From Zygnema cylindricum (lineage: Eukaryota > Streptophyta > Zygnematophyceae > Zygnematales > Zygnemataceae), in the NCBI GenBank assembly GCA_037447655.1, contig JBBHKE010000655.1, positions 246,568 through 310,567 on the forward strand: a stretch of 64,000 nt of DNA, written 5' to 3'. A model generated the notes under the pieces. That model searched no databases and was not told the DNA's origin. It worked only from the letters and a program-made list of their open reading frames with translations. Shown piece after piece: positions 23,027 through 33,879 of the stretch; positions within the stretch are counted from its first letter, which is position 1; every line of letters starts with the position of its first letter. The position numbers and the translations under genes are program-made.

Positions 23027-23245
23027 TACACCGTGTATCAGTATCAGTGTTAATGTTTTTTTGCCACTTAAAACATCTTTTCTTTGTGCATACGCGTCCA
23101 ATTTTCAATTGGAGATTGCCAATCGGAAGGGGGAATCCTGCCTTTCAATCTCTACCATCAAATTTTCTATCCAACAAGTATGTACAGAGAAAAGATGTTT
23201 TAAGTGGCAATTTTTTTTTTAACACTAATAGCGATACATGGTGTA
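23027..23245. mobile_element. MITE family I copy (in R copy 1)
   Basis: 219 bases from TACACCGTGTATCAG to GCGATACATGGTGTA, with the same fold-back interior as other family I members. The matching copy in R copy 2 is at 27862-28080. Confidence 0.85.
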
Positions 23246-23773
23246 GTCTCCTTAGGCCTTTCGGGTCAACCTTTCGTCGAGCTCAAGTACAAAAAACATA
23301 AAGGAAGTCGTCAAAAGACTTGTCGAGGACTCAACAATATGAACTGACGAAATGGTTTCGCTCGTTTTCCATGAGTGTACTACCGTTCTTTAGAAATTGT
23401 TGCATCTCTTATTCTTTTTTCTTTTTTTTGTGTAATGAATCACTTGTAGAAAACTTGTCTCCTTGTTATATATGTGATGGCTACAAAACCACTGGTCCTT
23501 TTAACCTGAGTAACAAAAAAAATATAATCCTAGGTTAGCAAAGAACCCTAGAATAACGACGTGGGGAAATGACAGGACTGGAAAATTCAACCTGAGGGTC
23601 GCAAATAACACCGGTCTCACTTCACAATGTAACCTCCTATGTTCACAATAATAATTCTATCACGAACTAAACGATTTCCGTCTCGTAGTAAATGAAGTGC
23701 AGTTATTCCTTCCCAACCATGTGAGCAACGAAGTAGATGGACTCACCACACGTCGATAGTTGGTTGGAAACAC

Positions 23774-23992
23774 TACACCGCTAATCGTTATTAGTGTTGA
23801 AGTTTTTTTCGCCACTTAAGACACTATTCTGTGTGCACACTTGTCGGATTGCCAATGCGAAACCACTAATAGGAAGGTGAGAGACTTGTCTACCAACAGT
23901 AACCATCAGATTGGCAATCTTATAAGTGTGCATGAAAAAAAGAGGTTTTAGGTGGCGAAAAAAACGTTAAGGCTAATAACAATGAGCGGTGA
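23774..23992. mobile_element. MITE family I copy, diverged (in R copy 1)
   Basis: 219 bases from TACACCGCTAATCGTTATTA to GGCTAATAACAATGAGCGG. The matching copy in R copy 2 is at 28609-28827. Confidence 0.8.
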
Positions 23993-24292
23993 ACTGATCA
24001 CCTAGAAGGACCGGATGGGGCAAGGCAAAGCATAACCGAAGTCTACGTGTGAAATCTGAGTGCATCAAAATAGAGTTTTATAAAACGTGAAGTAGTTGAC
24101 AGTCAAGTACGAGTCCTCGGCTCGGAACATGAATGAAAGAGACAACGTACTTTATGTGAACTTAATATTGCAAGGTGGTGTCAAATTTTAACAATGACTT
24201 CATGCTCCTACCTATGGATAATACTAAAGAATTACGATTTGGAGCTAGAGAAGTATAGTATACTAGTGAATAACATGATTTGGCCGCTAGTG

Positions 24293-24787
24293 CCATATTG
24301 AATTGTTGTTAAATTGGTACGTCATCCGTACATCTAGAAGTTTGTCACTTAACTGCAATAATAATACTAATGAATCACGACGTCATCCTTACATCCGATT
24401 AATGAGGGCTATTTCGCATTTTTACATGGAATGTCGCGACTGCAAAGATGACGATGTTTTTTCCTCCCCTGATAACACAGTTTAGTGGAGGTCACACAAC
24501 ACTATAACAAGCTTGGATTGATTGCAAGATAGATGAATATATATCCAAAACATGACCCTCATTATTGAACAAACAATGGAGCTAAGCACTCTACATTCCG
24601 TTTCAAACTAAACATACATTGCTTATTATTATTAAAATGATAATAAAGCTTGTTCATGCAATCAAACAATAGATCGAACTTCCTAAAAGTTTAACATTTT
24701 TAACAAATATTCCATTTCTCTTTTTCCACTGCTCCGTACAATATTATTGTATTGCAGTCGCAAGCTTGTATCCAGTACCACCTTCCC
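24293..24787 (+). pseudogene. Fragment related to the secreted PAN/F5/8C gene (intron plus 30 bases of exon)
   Basis: This stretch is a diverged inverted counterpart of 60062-60660. Shared parts include the intron repeat TTAAATTGGTACGTCATCCG, the segment TTTTTCCACTGCT, the acceptor TATTATTGTATTGCAG, and the exon start TCGCAAGCTTGTATCCAGTA (24758 on), which in the gene opens the second Pro-rich/PAN exon. The match stops at 24787, where an LTR-like segment begins. R copy 2 holds the same at 29128-29622. Confidence 0.8.
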
Positions 24788-24790
24788 TGT

Positions 24791-25138
24791 TGTTCTATGA
24801 CAATGACAACCGGAACAGCACCCAAGACAGCACCTGTAGGTGACGTAGTAGCCATTATAGAACACAAAGCAAAAGCTATCAAAAGACACCTATAAACTGC
24901 CAACTTTCAGACACAGCCAAATACTGTGAATTCAACAAAACAGACTCACACTGCAACAATTTGCAGAAATATAGCATGTGTAGACGACCTGCAATAGTCT
25001 CATACAAAATGCTCAAAAGGACACAGATTTACAGCTCCAAAGTTCACAGAAATAGCTCTTTGGCAATTTGCTAGTTTTCTCAATTGTGTATGAATCTAAG
25101 TCCTAGAATAAATACTCACAGAGTGTTTCCTATGCTAC
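24791..25138. repeat. LTR-like segment matching element A LTR
   Basis: It starts TGTTCTATGACAATGACAAC and matches 49214-49542, the LTR of copia element A next to its primer site, up to TATGCTAC. There it is broken by another inverted-repeat sequence beginning CATGAATCGTTATTAGCG. The R copy 2 equivalent is 29626-29973. Confidence 0.75.
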
Positions 25139-25308
25139 AACATGAATCGTTATTAGCGTATAGAAATTATTAGTGTGAATAAAGAATTAGTGTCATTTAC
25201 GCTAAATTGTGTATCAATCCCATTTTCAAAAAAATGTTTAATTGTAATTTCTCCATAACGCTGATTTAGGTATATAGAGTCCGCAGTCATTACATATACG
25301 TTATAATA

Positions 25309-26215
25309 GGTGGAAGTACAAATTATGACAATCCGTACGACGTCGAGTCCTTCCATTGTAAAAATCCATAATTCTATTTTGGGTTTGCGGATATACAATA
25401 ATTACGCCGTTCATAAATCTGCACTAAAAAAGGTACGAGTAAAAATGGTCGAAACGTACGGGTTTATGTCCTTTCACTCAAGGTGTCCTTTCACTCAAGG
25501 TTATTCATAACTGTAATAAGCGTTTTTTCACACGCGGTGAATATCATTACAGTAAAAGAGGTGCGAGGACAACATATGACAAACCGTACACTGTCACGTG
25601 ATACAGTCAATTCCATGCTTCGGGTTGTAAAACAGAGTTAACTTTTAACGCTACGCAACCGTATAACTTTAATACGTTAATTCAGTTCAGTTTCGTATTG
25701 TGTAATGAACAAAACTATAACGACAGGTATTCCATGCTTACGTTTCGTTTCACGTAACTTACATTGAACTCAGTGATTGATTTTAATTTCCTTGTAGTTC
25801 GCGAGGACAACGAGCGTTGTATGACGTTAAATATGGACCTTTAACTTTAATAAAGTGCCCGTTGGGTTACTTAATTAAAATTCATACATTGTAATAGAGG
25901 GACTTAATTCTAATAAAGATGCGTTTAGTCAGATCAAACGGAGAACAAACCTCTTATTAGGATCAGTGTTAATTCTAATTGAATGTAAAATGGAAAACAA
26001 ACCACTTATTAGGATACATGTTAACTCTAACTAGCGGTAATACGCCTTTGAAAACTGATTAGCCGCCGTCGGAATAGTATCATTGGTTATTGTTGAAAAC
26101 ACGTGGCATGTTTAATATCCACGTATTTCTAAAATTGGTCACAAATCGTAGATGACGCAAGAAAAATCAGGTGTCAGGGTTATAACGCTTGCATTTCATC
26201 CCATCAAACTCCATT
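25309..26215. repeat. R copy 1 diverged tail
   Basis: Still alignable by eye with 30144-31050 (shared AATCCGTACGACGTCGAGTC, AAAACACGTGGCATGTTTA), but with many substitutions and small indels, in contrast to the near-perfect core. Confidence 0.75.
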
Positions 26216-26803
26216 CCTATCCTGCCTTCCTCGCCGGAGCCAATTCTCTCTACAAGGCGGTCCCTCTCGAATTGAGTGCCACCGAATTCAGTGTGGATAA
26301 AGAAGTTCCGACAAATGCGTCTCCACGAGTTTGCGATTTTCCCGCAGCGAGAGGGGGGGAAGGGAAGCCGTAAGGAGAGCCTCATACTTGGAGGATTTCC
26401 ATGTAGAAGTGAAAATAATGAAAACAAAAAATGTGAATGCTTATATTTGTAATCCTCGTCCCTTTCTTAAACTTTTATCCTATTTCGGTTTTGTTTTTGT
26501 GTCAAGTTATACGGAAAAAAATAAATGTTTTAAGTTAAGCTTTCATTTAATGGGCAAAGTTTCACTTTAAGAGGATTTCCAAGTATTGAGGAAAAATTGG
26601 AAGAGAAAATGGAAATGAATATTGCGATAAAGGGGAATGAAAAGGAGAAAAAAAGAGAATAGAAAATGAAAAATATGAATAAAAAATGGGAATGTTGTTC
26701 ATAATTTTCCTCCCTTCCGTTTTATGCCATTCTAATTTTATTTATGGTTTTTTTTTTTGTGCCACTTTACCAAAAAAAAAAAACAAAAATCCAATTTTTA
26801 TTT
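26216..26803. other. Spacer between R copies
   Basis: Non-repeated sequence with a GGAAATGAA-type purine stretch near 26590-26690. Short frames at 26152-26570 have no recognisable motif. Confidence 0.5.
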
Positions 26804-29800
26804 ATGACAAAATTGATAATTTTTAATGTTCGGCAAAATAGTAAACCTTGTTCGGAAGCAGTTTTTTTAAGGTAGTTTTACAGAGAATTTTTACAGGAAA
26901 ACATAATAATTTTTTGCTGGATATATTTTTACATGAGAAATTTTTTTAGGAGAATTTTTTACAGGAGATTTTTCTGGAAGAAATTTTCACAGGAGAAATT
27001 TTTACAGGAAAATTTTTACATGACAAAATTGATTTTTGCAGAATAAGTAATTGCCACACAATTGTTTTTATTGTACAGTATCTAGTGTCATTTCTTTACC
27101 CTTACAAACATCGAGTTTTGATCACGAAGAAAAGTTAGAAAAATTGATATTAAGACATCGTCAAATTTGAATTGGCCCATTTTGGGGTTTTTGAGGCATA
27201 ATAATAAAGGTGAAAGTAGTTAAAAAAAAACAAAATGGAGAAAAGGATTATTTTTGTGGAAATTGTCATTTGTGGAAATTTCATTTTTGGAAACTCATCT
27301 CGAAGGTAATAATTGAATAATTGTTGAGAAATGTGATACACTTCTTACAAAATTGCTTTTGATTTCTTTGAAAAATGTTTGTTGTTTCGAATGTGATTTT
27401 GATGTTTTTACCATTTTTTACGATTTTCAATATAAAAATGTGATGGTTGTGATTTTTACTTTTTAAGAAATACCCATTTTGAATTCGAAAACAAGATATG
27501 TAGTCTTTCGAAAAATGTGATTTGTAAATATATAAATTTATAAAATTTGCAAGTTTGACTTTTGTCTGTGCTCAAACATTATCAAACTAGTGTATTTTAA
27601 TATAAAAACCTTTTTTTTTCGCCAACCGTATGTACTGTTGCTCGGGCGACAATTATGAAATTGCTATAGGGAGCTCATTTTCTATATACACACCAAATTT
27701 GAATTGTAATTTTCTTCACTCAGTTACATGAGAAAGTACCGTACCATTAAAGATGTAATTTAAGGAGAAAAATTTGAGGAAAAACTGTCTACTCTACTTC
27801 TGTGAAATTATGTAAGGTTAACTCAAAGCAAGACAAAAAGACATATCAGGACACTCAAAGGTACACCGTGTATCAGTATCAGTGTTAATGTTTTTTTGCC
27901 ACTTAAAACATCTTTTCTTTGTGCATACGCGTCCAATTTTCAATTGGAGATTGCCAATCGGAAGGGGGAATCCTGCCTTTCAATCTCTACCATCAAATTT
28001 TCTATCCAACAAGTATGTACAGAGAAAAGATGTTTTAAGTGGCAATTTTTTTTTTAACACTAATAGCGATACATGGTGTAGTCTCCTTAGGCCTTTCGGG
28101 TCAACCTTTCGTCGAGCTCAAGTACAAAAAACATAAAGGAAGTCGTCAAAAGACTTGTCGAGGACTCAACAATATGAACTGACGAAATGGTTTCGCTCGT
28201 TTTCCATGAGTGTACTACCGTTCTTTAGAAATTGTTGCATCTCTTATTCTTTTTTCTTTTTTTTGTGTAATGAATCACTTGTAGAAAACTTGTCTCCTTG
28301 TTATATATGTGATGGCTACAAAACCACTGGTCCTTTTAACCTGAGTAACAAAAAAAATATAATCCTAGGTTAGCAAAGAACCCTAGAATAACGACGTGGG
28401 GAAATGACAGGACTGGAAAATTCAACCTGAGGGTCGCAAATAACACCGGTCTCACTTCACAATGTAACCTCCTATGTTCACAATAATAATTCTATCACGA
28501 ACTAAACGATTTCCGTCTCGTAGTAAATGAAGTGCAGTTATTCCTTCCCAACCATGTGAGCAACGAAGTAGATGGACTCACCACACGTCGATAGTTGGTT
28601 GGAAACACTACACCGCTAATCGTTATTAGTGTTGAAGTTTTTTTCGCCACTTAAGACACTATTCTGTGTGCACACTTGTCGGATTGCCAATGCGAAACCA
28701 CTAATAGGAAGGTGAGAGACTTGTCTACCAACAGTAACCATCAGATTGGCAATCTTATAAGTGTGCATGAAAAAAAGAGGTTTTAGGTGGCGAAAAAAAC
28801 GTTAAGGCTAATAACAATGAGCGGTGAACTGATCACCTAGAAGGACCGGATGGGGCAAGGCAAAGCATAACCGAAGTCTACGTGTGAAATCTGAGTGCAT
28901 CAAAATAGAGTTTTATAAAACGTGAAGTAGTTGACAGTCAAGTACGAGTCCTCGGCTCGGAACATGAATGAAAGAGACAACGTACTTTATGTGAACTTAA
29001 TATTGCAAGGTGGTGTCAAATTTTAACAATGACTTCATGCTCCTACCTATGGATAATACTAAAGAATTACGATTTGGAGCTAGAGAAGTATAGTATACTA
29101 GTGAATAACATGATTTGGCCGCTAGTGCCATATTGAATTGTTGTTAAATTGGTACGTCATCCGTACATCTAGAAGTTTGTCACTTAACTGCAATAATAAT
29201 ACTAATGAATCACGACGTCATCCTTACATCCGATTAATGAGGGCTATTTCGCATTTTTACATGGAATGTCGCGACTGCAAAGATGACGATGTTTTTTCCT
29301 CCCCTGATAACACAGTTTAGTGGAGGTCACACAACACTATAACAAGCTTGGATTGATTGCAAGATAGATGAATATATATCCAAAACATGACCCTCATTAT
29401 TGAACAAACAATGGAGCTAAGCACTCTACATTCCGTTTCAAACTAAACATACATTGCTTATTATTATTAAAATGATAATAAAGCTTGTTCATGCAATCAA
29501 ACAATAGATCGAACTTCCTAAAAGTTTAACATTTTTAACAAATATTCCATTTCTCTTTTTCCACTGCTCCGTACAATATTATTGTATTGCAGTCGCAAGC
29601 TTGTATCCAGTACCACCTTCCCTGTTGTTCTATGACAATGACAACCGGAACAGCACCCAAGACAGCACCTGTAGGTGACGTAGTAGCCATTATAGAACAC
29701 AAAGCAAAAGCTATCAAAAGACACCTATAAACTGCCAACTTTCAGACACAGCCAAATACTGTGAATTCAACAAAACAGACTCACACTGCAACAATTTGCA

Positions 29801-30143
29801 GAAATATAGCATGTGTAGACGACCTGCAATAGTCTCATACAAAATGCTCAAAAGGACACAGATTTACAGCTCCAAAGTTCACAGAAATAGCTCTTTGGCA
29901 ATTTGCTAGTTTTCTCAATTGTGTATGAATCTAAGTCCTAGAATAAATACTCACAGAGTGTTTCCTATGCTACAACATGAATCGTTATTAGCGTATAGAA
30001 ATTATTAGTGTGAATAAAGAATTAGTGTCATTTACGCTAAATTGTGTATCAATCCCATTTTCAAAAAAATGTTTAATTGTAATTTCTCCATAACGCTGAT
30101 TTAGGTATATAGAGTCCGCAGTCATTACATATACGTTATAATA
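26804..30143. repeat. Large direct repeat R, copy 2, near-identical core
   Basis: Same orientation as copy 1, offset by 4,834-4,835 bases, and carrying the same MITEs, gene fragment and LTR-like piece. The duplication therefore happened after those parts were assembled. Confidence 0.95.
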
Positions 30144-31050
30144 TGTGGAATTACAAATTATGACAATCCGTACGACGTCGAGTCCTGATATTGTAAATAT
30201 CCATAATTCTATTTTGGGTTTGCGTGTATACAATAATTACGCTGTTCATAATTATACACTAAAATAGGTACGGATAAAAACCGTCGAAACGTACTGATTT
30301 ATGTACTTTCATTCAAGTTCATTCATGATTCTAATAAGCGAATGATTCTAACACGGTGAATTGATAACAATAAAAAAGGTGCGAGGACAACATAGAATGA
30401 ACCGTACATTGTCACGTCATACACTCGATTTTATGCATCTAGTTGTTAAGCGTATTTACGTTATAACGCAACGTAACCGTACAATTTTAATATGTGTATT
30501 CAATTCAAATAAAAGTTGTACAATCAACGAAACTATAACGGAAGGTATTGTACGTTTATGTTTCGTTTCACATAACGTACATTGAACTCTGTGATTGATT
30601 TTAATTTCCTTGTCGTTCGCGTGGTGAACGAACGTTGTGTGATGTTAAATAAGGACCCTTAACTTTAATAAGGTGCCTCGTGGGATGTTTTATTACAATT
30701 AATGCATTGTAATATCGGGACATAAGTATAATAAGGATGCGTTTACTTAGATCAAACGTCAAACAAACCTCTTTTTAGTATCACTATTAATTCTAATTGA
30801 ACATAAAACGAAAAAAAACACTTATTAAAATACATGTTAATTCTAATTGGCGGTAATTCAACGAAGAAAGCTGATCAGGCGCCATCGTAAAATTATCATT
30901 GGCTGTTGCCGAAAACACGTGGCATGTTTACCATCCACGCATTCCTAAAGTTGGTCACGTTTCACAAATCACGTTAGAACAACCGATTGCCAGGGTTACG
31001 ACGCCGCATTTTTTCCCATCGTATTTTTGCCGTACAACATGTATGCCGGA
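30144..31050. repeat. R copy 2 diverged tail
   Basis: Diverged counterpart of 25309-26215. Short frames at 30361 and 30899 are not conserved in the other copy and are not supported as genes. Confidence 0.7.
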
Positions 31051-32059
31051 GGCGTTTCCATGGCGCTATCAACATTATATCGACGGCGTAAATTTTGAAA
31101 TATTCTGGCAATTTGAAAAACTTTTACATGATCCCGCTTATATTCCCGCGTTTTGAAATATTTTTAAATTCAAAGACATGCTAAAGTTCAAAATTTGAAT
31201 TTTGAACGAAAATTTCAAAATGCCAAATCCCTCCATTATTACACCGCAAATTCACTTTCACTTGCAGCTCGTGTATTATATATATATGTATTTGTGATAA
31301 TGGCAAAGATACCATCGCTAATTCTTCCTCATTTGTTTGGGTTGCCACTTTCTTCCTTTTCTCCTGCTCCTATATTTTATTTTTAAGTGATACTAAGTGT
31401 TTGAAAGTATGTGGACCCTTAATAGAATTTGGGGCGCCAACCGTGCAAATAAAAACAACAATCCCCATAAGATGCAGGTTGAACAAGATGAGGAAAATGC
31501 TAGGAACGATGAGGAAAACACATTTCAGAACGAGGAAGAGAGTGAGGCGGAAATCGAAACCTCGGTAGACCCGGCGGCCATTGTGGAAGGGTTTTTTCCG
31601 TCCTCGGCCAATACTAGAGGACGTGTCTCCCACCGTAAAGTTCTACACGTGTCGACTAAGGCAACTCGGATGCGAGTAATAAATTGGATGCTGAAGGACT
31701 GTGAAAACAACGGCTCAGCTGAACTCATTCCAAGGACCATAAAGAAGTTTCCCGAGGATTTTACCGGAGTGTAGGGTAGAAGTAAGCCATTTCAACCAAA
31801 CGTTCTCCCATTTATTAAATGATTTGGCTCCCTCCTTCCTTTTTTGTTTTTGACCTCATTCACAATGCGTGTTTATATTTTAATTTTGTTGTGCTCCTAA
31901 ATTATTTGTACAGTATTATTTTGGAAAATCGCCTTTCTCTCTCAAACTACACACTGACTTCTCAATAACTCTCCATTAGTGCGTGTTTTTCTGTGTCGTC
32001 GACCACTATGCATTGATTTGTTGTTTTTTAGTATTATTTTACAATTGTCTTGCGATTTC

Positions 32060-32400
32060 TTTATGGCGACAGCGTACTAGCGATGACGTGTCTTGGTCGC
32101 GGTGTATGCGACGGCATCATGTCGTCGCTTCAATGATGGGTACGACAAAATAATTGAATGGATGAGGATAGCTCGTTAGGTCGAAAGTGCGAATGACGGA
32201 CGATAGTGGTTCGTCGTTTCGATTAAACCACCGACGACATCAGTTTAAACAATTTAACGTTGGTATTCTCGAATGTGATTCGCGGACGACGACGTTGTAT
32301 CATCGATTCACTATTAGGAAACTCGAATACAGTCGAACGCTCGACGACATTGTGTCGTCGCTTGAATCTCGGGTTATAAATTGTAGGACCAACGGTTTAA
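32060..32400. repeat. GTCGTCG/CGACGAC-rich subterminal-type region (left)
   Basis: Many inverted GACGACA...TGTCGTCG motifs, matching those at 34090-34300 and 36600-37070. They resemble subterminal repeats of DNA transposons. Confidence 0.55.
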
Positions 32401-32538
32401 TTTTCCAACTGTGAACACTGGACTATGTTTACAGTTGGACAAGCTGAGTAAAGGCTAGAGTAAAAGTGTGTGTTTTAGGGTTTTTTGGTCTACGTCGACA
32501 ATTTTTTTTTTTTGTTGTAAACCAATATTTGTTTTTCA

Positions 32539-33879
32539 ATGAAGGGCGGCCGACAACCATTTAAGCGACTTCGCTCTGCCATTCGGCGACGATATCATCT
32601 ACTACCATCGGCAGTCGACATGGGGGATCATATACCTATAGAGGAGAACTTAGAGAGGGAAGGGGATGCAATCGGAGGAGTGTTGGGGAATAGGGTGGAA
32701 CCGGAAATGGGTGGTAGGGAAAGGGCTGGAATAGAATTGGTTTTGAGGGAGGGGGAAGAATCGGGAGCTGAAATAGATGAGAAAGAGGAAACAGAGGCGG
32801 TGGTGAGGGAAGGGACGGGTACGGAGAGGGTAGAAAGGGGAAGTGAGTCAGAGGGGGGGTTACCGGATGAAGAGATAAGAGGGGACAAAGAAGGTGTCCG
32901 CAAAGTAGAAGGAGGTTAGGAAGTAGACGAAAAATACGAGCCCTCCGAAACTGCGTCGGACAAGCCTATAGAGGAAGGGGAAGAGTCTACGGAAGAGCAA
33001 GAATTACCGCAAGAAACCAAATCGTCAGACATTCCGGTGACGAAATATGACGACAATCCCTCAACCTCGGACCGGCAATCTTCGGAGAGCTCAAAGAGAT
33101 GCATGGAGGAAGAATATGGAGACGAAGACGAGGTTGTCGCTTTTTCACCATCACCGAATCGTGATAGAGCTCTCGTGGCGGTACAAGGACCTCAAATTCC
33201 GGCCGAGCGTGATGTGGTAATTCGAGAGGAAGAACCCGATTGGTTTTTCCCGCCTCCAGTCGAAAATGAGGCCATGGATGGCTTCCGACCGACGGCTGCC
33301 CATTACATCTCGGTCGAGGATTGGTTGGACAGTTGGCGTTATGGGGAGGCTCGGCCTATTGATTGGTGGTTGAATCCCGTCTCTAAAATTATCGACATCC
33401 CTCCGGGTGTCCGCGCCCACCCAACATGGCTGTTCATCGCATCATACAACCATGCGTCAAATTTCCCATACAATAGGCATTTTTAGCCTAATGATGAATG
33501 TTTCGCATGGATTGTACGTCGACCGATTGGATTCGAAATAGATGTCCCGGAATTAATCCGACATTATCACACTTGGGACCCACGGTTATTTACCATTTTA
33601 CGTCGTGCAATTCGTACTCCGGAGCTAAACGAATTTTTAGATGCTCGAAGTGCGGTTTTACAACGCTTTCGAAATGTGCAAGTGAGGCGTACGTATCTTT
33701 GGGAAATTCCGAGGGTACCACATGTTGAGGAGCCCCCTCTACCACCGGAAGTAGAACAATTGAGGAATGAAGTTCAAAATCTCAATCGCCGTTTGGAGGC
33801 TCAAGAAATAGCGATGATAACAGTTCGTCGCTTAATTAATAATCTAACTCAAGAGCTCGCTGGCATTAGGCGACGTTGA
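32539..33879 (+). pseudogene. Unrecognised 447-codon frame inside transposase intron 1
   Basis: One continuous frame begins at ATG 32539 and is broken only by TAG at 32917 and TAG at 33484. I do not recognise the family. Codons 30-220 are very rich in Glu, Asp, Gly and Ser. The part from about 235 to 400 is compact and Trp/Pro-rich, with EEPDWFFPPP, HYISVEDWLDSW and RPIDWWLNP. The end (from PPEVEQLRNEVQNL) shows heptads of a coiled coil. It lies wholly between exons 1 and 2 of the transposase, on the same strand, and is flanked by CGACGAC/GTCGTCG-rich DNA. It may be an accessory transposon protein or cargo of a second nested element. The length of the frame despite only two stops suggests recent coding function. 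Confidence 0.6.

Larger units (their letters stand above)
21970..25308. repeat. Large direct repeat R, copy 1, near-identical core
   Basis: 3,339 bases matching 26804-30143 almost base for base; by eye I saw only a G/A change near 22287 and one extra T near 22580. It holds a TTTTTACAGGAGAA-type short repeat (22070-22190), two family I MITEs, a fragment related to the secreted PAN/F5/8C gene, and an LTR-like piece. No gene is supportable; matching short frames in both copies only reflect the duplication. Confidence 0.95.

Noticed and set aside
22316-29738. Pairs of identical short frames in the two R copies taken as conserved genes
   Set aside because: Identity reflects a recent DNA duplication; none has a recognisable motif or splice structure.
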